Source: Natronoarchaeum rubrum
Lineage (GTDB): Archaea; Halobacteriota; Halobacteria; Halobacteriales; Natronoarchaeaceae
DNA length: 64,000 bases
Direction: 5' to 3'
Assembly: GCF_024494695.1 (NCBI RefSeq)
Contig: NZ_JANHDP010000001.1
Location: 752,842 to 816,841 of the forward strand
The translations under genes and the position numbers were made by a program. How positions within the stretch are numbered: the first letter of the stretch is position 1; each line of letters starts with the position of its first letter. This document shows positions 54,877-63,246 of the stretch, piece by piece. The notes beneath the pieces are model-generated. The model was not told the DNA's origin and searched no databases. It worked only from the letters and a program-made list of their open reading frames with translations.

Positions 54877-55040
54877 CTCGTGACGCCCGACTGTCCCGGG
54901 AATCGCGCCGTAGTAACCGGCTACGATCCGTAAACGAACTCGTAACTAACTGGGAGGTACGCGAACGCTCGGCGTACCGTGATCGATACCGATCAGCATC
55001 GCACGCACGACCGAACCGACCGGACGCCGCGCGGACGCCG

Positions 55041-55709
55041 ATGAGCCGCCAGTTCCGGACCGGGATCGACCTGCTGGACCGCCAGCTCGGCGGGGGCATC
55101 CCCGCCGGCAGCGTCGTGGCGCTGACGGCGCCGCCGTCGAGCCAGTCGGAGCTCCTGCTGTACGAGTTGGTCGGCCGGCGCCGGACGCTGTACCTGTCCG
55201 CCGAGCGGACGGCTGACGACGTTCGATCCGTGCTCGACGAACAGGTGAGCGACGCCGACGGACGGGCCGGCGACACTGCCGGATCTGCCGGCGCCGCCGC
55301 CGAGTGGCACGTCCGAGAGACCCGCGGCGACGACCAGATCGATCGGGCGACGCGACTCCTCCGGTCGATCGCGGACGGCGCGCTCGTGATCGTCGACCCG
55401 GTCGACGCGCTGGAGCGGTCGGATCGACGCCGTTATCGCCGCTTTCTCGCCGAACTGCGCGAGGAGATGGCGTCGACCGGTGGCGTCGCCGTGCTCCACT
55501 GCCTCGACGGCCGCGAGTCGCCGCCGCTGCGCGACGTCACCGAGTACATGGCCGACGTGGTGTTCGAGCTCTCGACGGAAGTACAACAGGAGACGGTACG
55601 GACGCGGCTGCGCGTCCCGAAGTTCCGCAACGGCGCCGCGCCGACCGACGTGATCCGGCTCCAGCTGACCGACGAAGTTGCGGTCGACCACAGCCGCGAG
55701 ATCGCCTGA
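55041..55709 (+). CDS. RecA/KaiC-like protein with degenerate P-loop
   Basis: 222 residues from ATG 55041. The opening FRTGIDLLDRQLGGGIPAGS is the KaiC/RadA-type entry to a RecA core. At the P-loop, where GxxxxGKT is expected, it reads LTAPPSSQSELLL, lacking both the glycine and lysine. Walker B is retained as GALVIVDPVDAL, and later strands GVAVLHCLD and VVFELST follow the fold. It is therefore probably not an ATPase. Haloarchaea have many such RAD55-like proteins (HTR-like, signal-related). The function is unknown. Confidence 0.72.
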   Translation: MSRQFRTGIDLLDRQLGGGIPAGSVVALTAPPSSQSELLLYELVGRRRTLYLSAERTADDVRSVLDEQVSDADGRAGDTAGSAGAAAEWHVRETRGDDQIDRATRLLRSIADGALVIVDPVDALERSDRRRYRRFLAELREEMASTGGVAVLHCLDGRESPPLRDVTEYMADVVFELSTEVQQETVRTRLRVPKFRNGAAPTDVIRLQLTDEVAVDHSREIA

Positions 55710-55730
55710 ATCGGTCAGAATCAGCGTCGC

Positions 55731-56501
55731 TCAGACGTGGGGCTTCGCGGTCAGATCCTCGAAGCGCTGGTCGTCGAGCCACTCCAGTAGCGCGACGAGT
55801 TGCTCGGTCGCCGCCTCGAACAGCTGTTCGCCCTTCTCGGCGGTGGCGTCGCGCTGATCGCCCAGCACGCCGTTGTCGGTGTTGTCGATCGCGTCGTAGA
55901 AGGTTCGAGCGCCGTGGCGCCGCAGATCGTCGTCCGAGAGCGTCCGGAGCCCGCCCTCCGCGGCCGCTTCCAGTTTCTCCTCGCGGACCAGTTCGGGCGC
56001 GAGATGCTGGATCATCGCCGTCTCCTTGGGGCCGCCGTGGGGCCCGTTGTGCTCGAACAGGTCGTCGACGAGGTCGGGGATGCTCTCGTTCCACATCCAC
56101 TCGATGGCGTAGGCAATGCCGTCGCGGCGAAGCCGGCGTCCGACCTCGCGGAGGTGCTGGACGTTGCCGCCGTGGGCGTTGACGTAGACGATGCGGTCGA
56201 TCCCGTGGTACGCCAGATTTCGCGAGAAGCTTTCGACGTAGTTCCGGAACGTCTCCGGGTCGACCCACATCGTCCCGTGGAACTGCCGGTGGTGCTCGGA
56301 GACGCCGATCCGCACCGGCGGGGTACAGAGATAGCCCGTGCGCTCGGCCGCCTCGCGGGCGAACCCTTCCGCGATGATGTGGTCGGTGCCCTCCGGGAGG
56401 TGGGGCCCATGCTGTTCGGTCGACCCGAGTGGCACGATCGCCAGCGACTCCGACTCGAAGTACGACCCCAGTTCCGGCCACGTTCGGTCGGCGAGTTGCA
56501 T
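55731..56501 (-). CDS. Creatininase-family amidohydrolase
   Basis: 256 residues. The metal motif GSTEQHGPHLPEGTDHIIAE carries the Glu-His-Asp ligands, HHRQFHGTM supplies another His, and VNAHGGNVQHL is the signature of the creatininase fold; a later Glu is in ETAMIQHL. The family contains creatininase, the archaeal formamide hydrolase ArfB of the flavin/F420 pathway, and MftE-like peptidases. Length and context (beside a sugar ABC system) do not decide among these, and ArfB would be expected elsewhere. Cytoplasmic. Confidence 0.9.
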   Translation of the reverse strand: MQLADRTWPELGSYFESESLAIVPLGSTEQHGPHLPEGTDHIIAEGFAREAAERTGYLCTPPVRIGVSEHHRQFHGTMWVDPETFRNYVESFSRNLAYHGIDRIVYVNAHGGNVQHLREVGRRLRRDGIAYAIEWMWNESIPDLVDDLFEHNGPHGGPKETAMIQHLAPELVREEKLEAAAEGGLRTLSDDDLRRHGARTFYDAIDNTDNGVLGDQRDATAEKGEQLFEAATEQLVALLEWLDDQRFEDLTAKPHV

Positions 56502-56979
56502 CTGGTACCAACACGGTCTCGTCGCGGGTTAAGCATTGTTGCCGTCACCGATCGTCCCCGAGCGTCATCGCGGTCACGGGCTGCAGTTTCCTCGTCCGAC
56601 GGGGACGCCGCTACCTGCCATTCTGCAGTGACGAACGGTATCGTGTTATTCGAGCTAGACGAAAGCCCTCGTTACGTCCCGGGAAACGTAGCTATCGGTG
56701 TGAGGTTTCGAACGTCGGAGCCGATTCGGCGTCGCGTCGGTGAAACGGTCGCGGGGCTAAATTCGCGGAAGCGAGCCCGTGACGCGGCGGCGTCTACGCG
56801 GAACTGCGATAGACTCTCTTCTCGATAGCCCTCGTGTCCGGCCGTTCGTCGAAAGTGCAGGTTACTCCATGCAATAGCGATAGTGACTCCCGCACTATAC
56901 TGAATATTTTAAGTTCTTATATTATTTTCCCAAAAAACACAATAGTATATGGACGATAGTGACGTAATTCTAAATCGCC
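56502..56979. other. Intergenic region upstream of the sugar ABC operon
   Basis: About 480 bases without a convincing gene. The first 370 are GC-rich and featureless to me. The last 110 turn sharply AT-rich and hold the operon promoter, a 10-base direct repeat (CGATAGTGAC at 56878 and 56954) and a small inverted repeat ATAGTG-CACTAT (56880-56898). Expression of the divergent creatininase gene would also start from here. Confidence 0.6.
56878..56963 (+). promoter_or_regulatory. Sugar ABC promoter flanked by a 10-base direct repeat
   Basis: CGATAGTGAC occurs exactly at 56878-56887 and 56954-56963, either side of the TATA-like CTTATATTA (about 56915-56923, predicted start near 56946). The first copy also forms half of an inverted repeat (ATAGTG, spacer of 7, CACTAT). 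The second copy would lie within the first bases of the transcript. This is the arrangement expected for a regulator that covers both edges of the promoter. Confidence 0.5.
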
Positions 56980-58530
56980 ATGCCTCAAAGGGGGAACGAC
57001 GGAGGCCGACGGGACGGCGACAGACGGCGCCGAAAGTACACTCGAACGATCGGCACAGACGACGGTCCGTCCTCCGTGTCTCGGCGACGGTTCGTCGAGG
57101 CTGCGGGCGCGGCTGGAGTCGTGGCGGGGCTTGGCGGGTGTATCGTCCAGGACTACGGCAGCGAGTCCCAGGAGGGCGAGATCGACGTGGGGGAGGTGCC
57201 CGACGAACCGATCACGCTCCAGTGGGCGGCCAGCGAGCAGGAGGCGGGCGCGTCCGAGGAGATCGTCTCCGCGCTCCACGACGCCGGGATGCCCGAAAAC
57301 ATCGACATCAACTTCCTGTCCGGCGGCAACGTGACCTCGGACCGGCAAAACCAGTACGAGCAGTGGCTTGCCGCAGATCGCGAGAAGCCGGACCTCCTGC
57401 GAATGGACAACGGGTGGACGATACCGTTCATCGTGCGCGAACGGATCCTCAACCTGGAGCGCGTGCTTCCCGAGGAGACGACAAATCGAGTGAAGAGCGA
57501 CTACAACGAGATGAGCGTCCGGACGGCGATGGACCCCGAGAGCGAGGACCTGTACGCCATCCCGCTCTGGATGGGGCTGCCGACGATGCAGTACCGCAAG
57601 GACCTCGTCGAGGAGGCCGGCTACGATCCCGACGGCCAGAACTGGGCGACGGAGTCGATGTCCTGGAAGCGATTCTCGGAGATCACGGCCGACGTGATGC
57701 AACAGCAGGGAATGGATTACGGCTACACGTTCCAGGCTGACGTCTACGCGGGGCTGTCGTGCTGTGATTTCAACGAGTTCATGAGCTCCTGGGGCGGCGC
57801 GTACTTCGGCGGCGTCGAAAACCTGTTCGGACCGATCAACGACCGGCCGGTCACGATCAACGAACCGCAGGTTGTCGATTCGATCCGGATGGTTCGAACG
57901 TTCATCCACGGCAGCGGCGCGCCGAACACGATGAACGAGTACGCGGGTAACATCGCCCCGGTGTCGGTACTGAACTGGACCGAACAGTCCTCGATGCGGC
58001 CGTTCTCGAACGGCGAGACGGTGATGCACCGAAACTGGCCCTACGCGATCAGCGTCAACGGGGCCCCGGAAGCCTTCGGGGAGGATCTCGGTGTGATGCC
58101 GATTCCGTGGGCTGTGCGGTCCGACGAAGCCGAGTACGCCGGTACCGGCGGCCCCGTCGCCGCGCTGGGCGGGTGGCACGTCGCGATCAACCCGAACACG
58201 CAGAACATGGCCGCCGCCGTCGCCGCGGTCGAGGCGGCGACCAAGGACTCGTTCAACTTCGATCTGTTCGAGATTCTCGGGCAGATCCCGCCCAAACCCG
58301 ACCTGCTCGACACCCAGAGAGCGAGAGACGTCCCGGTCATGGGCCGATACATGGACGCGCTGCAAGTCGCCAGCCAGAACGCCATCGCCCGCCCGGTGAC
58401 GGTCGTCTGGCCGGACCAGTCCAGACAGGCTGCACAGGCGGTCAACTCCGCGTACGCGGGTGACGTGGCGCCCCAGCAGGCGATGGCCGACCTCGAGAGG
58501 ACGTTCGAGGAGATCGAGGAGAGCACGTGA
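56980..58530 (+). CDS. Sugar ABC transporter substrate-binding lipoprotein (CUT1)
   Basis: 516 residues. A basic, polar 30-residue leader precedes the Tat motif SRRRFVEAA and a lipobox ending GLGGC, so it is probably a Tat-exported lipoprotein. The mature part follows the family-1 (maltose-type) binding-protein pattern: ITLQWAASEQEAGASEEIV, YAIPLWMGLPTMQYRKDLV, GNIAPVSVLNWTEQ, ALGGWHVAINPNT. It captures the sugar for the two permeases and ATPase downstream. The family cannot be pinned to one sugar; disaccharides or glucosides are usual. The leader is longer than common and an internal start is possible. Confidence 0.9.
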   Translation: MPQRGNDGGRRDGDRRRRKYTRTIGTDDGPSSVSRRRFVEAAGAAGVVAGLGGCIVQDYGSESQEGEIDVGEVPDEPITLQWAASEQEAGASEEIVSALHDAGMPENIDINFLSGGNVTSDRQNQYEQWLAADREKPDLLRMDNGWTIPFIVRERILNLERVLPEETTNRVKSDYNEMSVRTAMDPESEDLYAIPLWMGLPTMQYRKDLVEEAGYDPDGQNWATESMSWKRFSEITADVMQQQGMDYGYTFQADVYAGLSCCDFNEFMSSWGGAYFGGVENLFGPINDRPVTINEPQVVDSIRMVRTFIHGSGAPNTMNEYAGNIAPVSVLNWTEQSSMRPFSNGETVMHRNWPYAISVNGAPEAFGEDLGVMPIPWAVRSDEAEYAGTGGPVAALGGWHVAINPNTQNMAAAVAAVEAATKDSFNFDLFEILGQIPPKPDLLDTQRARDVPVMGRYMDALQVASQNAIARPVTVVWPDQSRQAAQAVNSAYAGDVAPQQAMADLERTFEEIEEST

Positions 58531-58738
58531 TACCACAGATCATGCACATGACAACTCACTGCACGACAACCGACCCGCCCCGGCGCGTACGCTCCGGAAG
58601 TCGCTGTCGCCGAAGCGTCACGGTGACTCGACTCGATAGGCCCGCGTCTCATCGGGGCGACGAGACAGGAATAACCGTCGCGACGACACCGCCTGCACCG
58701 GGGAGGAGACCGCTCTCACTGAGGGGGTGGACCACGCC

Positions 58739-59692
58739 ATGAGCCTGGCGAGCGTCGTCTCCCAGCCGGCCAACTGGACCGAACGGCTCAACGAGACGCA
58801 GTTCGCGTACCTGATGCTGGTGCCGGTGTTCCTGTTGCTGGGCGTCATCGCGATCTGGCCGCTGTTGAGCACGTTCCGGATGTCGCTGTTCGCAGATAAC
58901 TTGACGAGCGCTGCCACGGTCGGCGAGTTCGTCGGCCTCCAAAACTACGTCGAGTTGCTCTCGGGACAGCGCGAGCCGGTGTTGCCCCGGCCGTTTTTCG
59001 ACATCAGCCAGCCGTTCCGGAGCGCACTGCTCGTGACGCTGATCTTCGCGGTCGTCAGCGTCCTCTTGGAGACGCTCCTCGGGTTCGCCGCGGCGCTGGT
59101 GTTAGACCAGGAGTTCCGCGGCCGGCGCTGGTTCCGCGTCGCGCTGATCCTGCCCTGGGCGGTGCCGATCGTCATCCAGGGGATGATCTTCTACCTGATG
59201 TTCGCACCGGGGATCGGCTTCGCGACCGATCCGCTCAACAACCTCGGCATCTTCGGGGCGACGCCGCTGACCAACAGCTTCGACTCGCTGGTGATCATCG
59301 TCATCGCCGACGTCTGGAAGACCACCGCGTTCATGACGCTGCTGATCCTCGCGGGGCTCCAGAGCATCGACCGAAGCCTCTACGAGGTCGGCCGGGTTTC
59401 GGGCGCGTCGAAGTGGCAGCAGTTCAAGATGATCACGCTCCCGCTGGTGCTGCCGGCGGTGCTGGTCGCGATGCTGTTCCGGTCGATCAACGCGATGCGC
59501 GTGTTCGGGTTGATCGAAACGGTGTCGGACTGTGGCACCGTGCCGTCGCTGTCGTGCATGGTCGTCCAGACGTTCAGTTCCGGGCGCTACGGCACGTCCG
59601 CGGCGATCGCGTTCCTCACCGCCGCGATCATCGGCGGCGCGGTGATGATCTACATCGTCCAGTTCGCGCGCGGTCAAGCGGAGGTGATCTGA
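58739..59692 (+). CDS. Sugar ABC permease, MalF-like
   Basis: 317 residues from ATG 58739; GTG at 58727 is a second choice. Six helices, starting with NETQFAYLMLVPVFLLLGV. The EAA loop appears as YEVGRVSGASKWQQFKMITLP, which docks on the ATPase. A 208-base gap separates it from the binding-protein gene; no protein or terminator is evident there. It forms the channel with the next gene's product. Confidence 0.92.
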   Translation: MSLASVVSQPANWTERLNETQFAYLMLVPVFLLLGVIAIWPLLSTFRMSLFADNLTSAATVGEFVGLQNYVELLSGQREPVLPRPFFDISQPFRSALLVTLIFAVVSVLLETLLGFAAALVLDQEFRGRRWFRVALILPWAVPIVIQGMIFYLMFAPGIGFATDPLNNLGIFGATPLTNSFDSLVIIVIADVWKTTAFMTLLILAGLQSIDRSLYEVGRVSGASKWQQFKMITLPLVLPAVLVAMLFRSINAMRVFGLIETVSDCGTVPSLSCMVVQTFSSGRYGTSAAIAFLTAAIIGGAVMIYIVQFARGQAEVI

Positions 59693-59693
59693 G

Positions 59694-60647
59694 ATGGCCG
59701 GCGAAGCCGAGACCTCACGTCAGTCTCAGGAGGAGGAGGATGCCGGTCTCTACGAGCGCTGGGTTCAGGAGTCGATGCAGAACCCCGAGCGGGTGTACAA
59801 CGGGCTGTTCTACGTCGTCACGCTGTTTTTCCTCGTGACGATGATGTTCCCGTTCTACTGGTTGCTGGTGCTGGCGCTCACGCCCAACGAGCAGATCGCC
59901 AACATGGGGCTACTGCCGCGAGGATTCAACGTCGAGGCCTTCGTACGGATCTTCGAGCTGCTGCCGTTCGGCAGGTTCGTGTTCAACAGCATCTTCCTCG
60001 CGCTGCTGACGACGGCGATCGTCCTGCTGCTGGCGAGCCTCGCGGGATACGTGTTCGGGCGCCTGGAGTTCCCGGGCCGACAGCCGCTGATGCTGTTGAT
60101 TCTGGCGATCTCGTACTTCCCGCCGGCGGCGTTCCTGCTGCCGTTGTTCGATCTGTTCACCGGCAACGTCGTGATTCCGCTGGGCCCGGTCGCGATTCAG
60201 AGTCCGGTGCTGTTCAACACGCCGGGGGCGATGATCCTGCCGTTCAGTTCGCTGTTCATGCCGCTGTCGATCTTCATACTGACGACGTTCTACGCCCAGA
60301 TCCCCGACGGGCTCGAAGACGCCGCCAGGGTCGAAGGGACGACGCGGATCGGCGCCCTGTTCAGGGTGATCATGCCCCTGTCGGCGCCCGGCGTCGCGAC
60401 GGCCGGCATCCTCACGTTCATCGCCGTCTACAACGAGTTCTTCTTCTCGTTCCTGATGAACGACGGGCAGGCCCAGAACTGGGCGCCGATCGTCTGGGGG
60501 ATCCTGGGCTACCAGGGCCAGTACACGCAGTTCTACAACCTGATGGCGGCCGCGAGCATCGTCGGCGTGCTGCCGGTGGTGATCCTGGTCGTCATCGCAC
60601 AGGAACGAATCGTGAGCGGACTGACCGCGGGCGCACTCAAGGAGTAA
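59694..60647 (+). CDS. Sugar ABC permease, MalG-like
   Basis: 317 residues, starting one base after the preceding stop. A polar 45-residue N-terminal segment precedes six helices (MFPFYWLLVLAL onwards). The EAA loop is LEDAARVEGTTRIGALFRVIM. Proteins of this type pair with a MalF-like subunit in CUT1 importers. Confidence 0.92.
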   Translation: MAGEAETSRQSQEEEDAGLYERWVQESMQNPERVYNGLFYVVTLFFLVTMMFPFYWLLVLALTPNEQIANMGLLPRGFNVEAFVRIFELLPFGRFVFNSIFLALLTTAIVLLLASLAGYVFGRLEFPGRQPLMLLILAISYFPPAAFLLPLFDLFTGNVVIPLGPVAIQSPVLFNTPGAMILPFSSLFMPLSIFILTTFYAQIPDGLEDAARVEGTTRIGALFRVIMPLSAPGVATAGILTFIAVYNEFFFSFLMNDGQAQNWAPIVWGILGYQGQYTQFYNLMAAASIVGVLPVVILVVIAQERIVSGLTAGALKE

Positions 60648-60651
60648 AACA

Positions 60652-61854
60652 ATGGGAGACGTCAAACTAGAACACGTAACGAAACGGTACGCGGACGTAA
60701 CGGCAGTCGACGACATGAACTTAGACATCAGCGACGGCGAGTTCGTCACGCTCGTCGGCCCGTCGGGGTGTGGCAAGTCCACCACGCTGGAGACGATCGC
60801 CGGCCTGACGATCCCCACCGAGGGGACGATCACGATCGCCGATCGCGAGGTGACGAACTTGCCGCCCAAGGACCGGGGGATCGCGATGGTGTTCCAGAAC
60901 ATCGCGCTGTTTCCCCACATGGACGTCTACGACAACATCTCGTTCGGACTGCGGCTGCGAGATTTCGACAAAGAGGAGATCGAGCGGCGCGTCGAGCGCG
61001 CGACCGAGATCCTCCAGATTCAGGGGATGCTCGACCGGATGCCCGAAGAGATGTCCGGCGGCCAGCGCCAGCGCGTCGCGATCGGGCGCGCGATCGTCCG
61101 GGAGCCCGAAGTGTTCCTGATGGACGAGCCGCTGGCCAATCTGGACGCCAAGCTCCGGGTCCACATGCGCACGGAGCTCCAGCGCCTCCACAAGGAGCTG
61201 GACACGACGATCATCTACGTCACCCACGACCAGGCCGAGGCGATGACGATGTCCGACCGCATCGCCGTGCTCAACGAGGGGCAACTCCAGCAGATCGCGG
61301 CGCCGCTGACCTGCTACAACGAGCCGGCCAACCGGTTCGTCGCGGGCTTCATCGGCTCGCCCAGCATGAACTTCCTCGAAGGTGAGCTGACGGCCGACGG
61401 CATCACGACCGACGACTTCGCGGTCGAGTTCGACGTCGCCGCCCTCGACGGCTACGGCCCCGGCGACGACGTCACGCTGGGCGTCCGCCCGGAGGACGTA
61501 CACCTCGAAGAGAACGCCGACGAACTCGCCCATCCGACCACCCCGTTCCCCGCCCAGAACGACGTCATCGAGCCGATGGGCGACGAGATCTTCGTCTACC
61601 TGATCGTCCACGACCTCGAGGGCGGCGGGCAGGAGGGCGCCGTCACCGAGCGCGACCCCGACGAGCAGGTGCTGATGAGCGTCGATCCGGACGCCGACGT
61701 CGAGATGGACGCGCGCGTCCAGATCGTGTTCGACAGGAGCCGCCTGCACCTGTTCGACACCCGATCGGGCGACGCGATCACCCACGGCCTCGTCCAGCCC
61801 GCCAGCGGCGTCGACCAGCGAGCACGGGGCGCCGAGTCGGAGGGCGACGACTGA
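60652..61854 (+). CDS. Sugar ABC ATPase, MalK/UgpC-like
   Basis: 400 residues. Walker A GPSGCGKST (near 37-45), Q-loop VFQNIALFPHMDVY, signature MSGGQRQRVAIGRA, Walker B FLMDEPLANLD and H-loop YVTHDQAEAMT are complete. The C-terminal 150 residues form the MalK-type TOBE/regulatory domain (LGVRPEDVHLEENADEL), with an acidic loop. MalK-type ATPases may serve several binding protein/permease sets. It follows the MalG-like gene by four bases. Confidence 0.95.
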   Translation: MGDVKLEHVTKRYADVTAVDDMNLDISDGEFVTLVGPSGCGKSTTLETIAGLTIPTEGTITIADREVTNLPPKDRGIAMVFQNIALFPHMDVYDNISFGLRLRDFDKEEIERRVERATEILQIQGMLDRMPEEMSGGQRQRVAIGRAIVREPEVFLMDEPLANLDAKLRVHMRTELQRLHKELDTTIIYVTHDQAEAMTMSDRIAVLNEGQLQQIAAPLTCYNEPANRFVAGFIGSPSMNFLEGELTADGITTDDFAVEFDVAALDGYGPGDDVTLGVRPEDVHLEENADELAHPTTPFPAQNDVIEPMGDEIFVYLIVHDLEGGGQEGAVTERDPDEQVLMSVDPDADVEMDARVQIVFDRSRLHLFDTRSGDAITHGLVQPASGVDQRARGAESEGDD

Positions 61855-62057
61855 TGGTTTCGACCGTCGGCGTCGTGTACGTCGTCGGCGTCACCGTCCT
61901 GTTTTTCTTCTGGGTCTACGGCATCTACGCGTTCGGACGGGACGTGCGGCGGCGGTACCTGCCGGCGCTGCGGGCGTACCTGGAGCAACGCGAGAGCGAC
62001 GCCGAAGCGGCGCGGGCCGAAGAGGAACGGGAGGAGCGAGAGCAACAGTTGTACTGA
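61854..62057 (+). CDS. Small single-helix membrane protein at the end of the sugar operon
   Basis: 67 residues, with its ATG overlapping the ATPase stop (TGATG). One membrane helix near residues 3-24 (VGVVYVVGVTVLFFFWVYG) is followed by RRRYLPALRAYLEQRESDAEA, a charged cytoplasmic helix. The position implies co-expression with the transporter; it might be a stabilising or regulatory subunit. No family recognised. Confidence 0.65.
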   Translation: MVSTVGVVYVVGVTVLFFFWVYGIYAFGRDVRRRYLPALRAYLEQRESDAEAARAEEEREEREQQLY

Positions 62058-62210
62058 CGCCGGAGGCTCGCGTCCTCCCCGGGCGCCGTCGACGTCGGGC
62101 TGAGTGGGCAGTTGTCTCCGTCGGAAGAATATCGTTCATACACAAAATAGCATGAAACAGCAGGTCGGTGAGAACTGCGTATCGAACGGCGGTTCGATCT
62201 ACACGTCACC

Positions 62211-62220
62211 AGATTTTAGT
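62211..62220 (+). promoter_or_regulatory. TATA box of the small membrane protein gene at 62243
   Basis: AGATTTTAGT centred about 27 bases before the ATG at 62243. Confidence 0.6.
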
Positions 62221-62242
62221 AACTAGATATGACTTTTAGACT

Positions 62243-62515
62243 ATGGAACGTCTGTATTTGTACCAAGGAGCGCTTGCCGTGCTGGGGCTGTCGTTTCTGC
62301 TCAACGCGGGTAGCTCATTCGCTGCCGGAGACTGGAGTCTCGTTCCACTCCTTTTTGCAGTAAGTGGGGCCGGTCTGCTTCTCGGAGCGGGTTACGAGTC
62401 GCTCCGAACTGACCCTGCCGAGTTTACGATCTCTACTGGTTCACTCTTTATTATCAGCGGCGGCGCTTGCCTGAGTCTCGTCATTACTGTTCTCGATATC
62501 GTGTTTTCCTTCTGA
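62243..62515 (+). CDS. Small three-helix membrane protein
   Basis: 90 residues and almost entirely hydrophobic: helices near 7-24, 33-50 and 67-88 (FIISGGACLSLVITVLDIVF). Codon use is less GC-rich than in its neighbours, with many T-ending codons, which hints at a recent origin or foreign source. No motif indicates function. Confidence 0.6.
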   Translation: MERLYLYQGALAVLGLSFLLNAGSSFAAGDWSLVPLLFAVSGAGLLLGAGYESLRTDPAEFTISTGSLFIISGGACLSLVITVLDIVFSF

Positions 62516-62597
62516 TCGTCTGCCGTACGATCCGTATCGACCGCGCCGAGTCAGGATACATCATCCGCTGAGAGTTTCGACAAAGCCGGCCAGTCGA

Positions 62598-63104
62598 TCA
62601 GCGTCGATCCTCGGTCTCGACCTCGCTCCGGGCCACTGACTGGGAGCTGCCGTCCCCGTCGTCGTCGAGCAGTCGCTCCATCTCCCGCTCGAACTCCGAC
62701 TCACCGATCTCGCCGGCAACGTATCGCTCTCTGAGCTGTTCCTTCCGATCCTCGGTCGTCGGCTCGACCTTTCCGGAGACGTCGAACTCGCGCAGGGCCG
62801 GGAACTCCCGTTCGAGGCGCTCAACGAACGACGCCAGCCGGTCGTCCCGGGGCAGCGACGCGCTCCGGAGGACGGAGACGACGGTCGCGAGGAGAAACAG
62901 CGCCGCGATCGCGCCGAGAGCCAGCCCCGCAACGACCCACTCGGCGGCTGCTCCGAGCATCGCCAGCACGACGAACTCCTCGCTCGCGTAGACGCCGCCG
63001 CTCAACGCCGACAGCGCGTCGAGCAAGCCCAGGAGACCGACGCCGACCAGCAGGACGGTGCTGACGACGAAGCCGCCGAAGTACAGCCAGCGACGCGAGA
63101 CCAT
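62598..63104 (-). CDS. SHOCT-domain membrane protein
   Basis: 168 residues from ATG 63104 (ATG at 63128 is a second possibility). Two helices near 5-27 and 42-75 are followed by a cytoplasmic helix and a SHOCT motif (LRERYVAGEIGESEFEREM, with the usual hydrophobic spacing), then a short acidic tail. SHOCT domains occur at the ends of many small membrane proteins in archaea and bacteria, probably as oligomerisation modules. No specific function can be inferred. It is convergent with the gene at 62243. Confidence 0.8.
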   Translation of the reverse strand: MVSRRWLYFGGFVVSTVLLVGVGLLGLLDALSALSGGVYASEEFVVLAMLGAAAEWVVAGLALGAIAALFLLATVVSVLRSASLPRDDRLASFVERLEREFPALREFDVSGKVEPTTEDRKEQLRERYVAGEIGESEFEREMERLLDDDGDGSSQSVARSEVETEDRR

Positions 63105-63246
63105 GTCCCAACCTCCGGGCCGGAGCATCGTTAAACGTGCGGACCGTGCGATTACGTCGCCTGTCCGGATCGCGACGACGACGTCGGGGCCCCGACGCCG
63201 CTGGCCGTTCGCAACAGCTTAGGGCGCGAGCGCCGACCCACCGACA

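Noticed and set aside
58531..58738. Possible extra gene in the sugar ABC operon gap
   Set aside because: The only frame gives a proline/arginine/threonine-rich peptide without domain or ribosome binding site; I treat the gap as non-coding.
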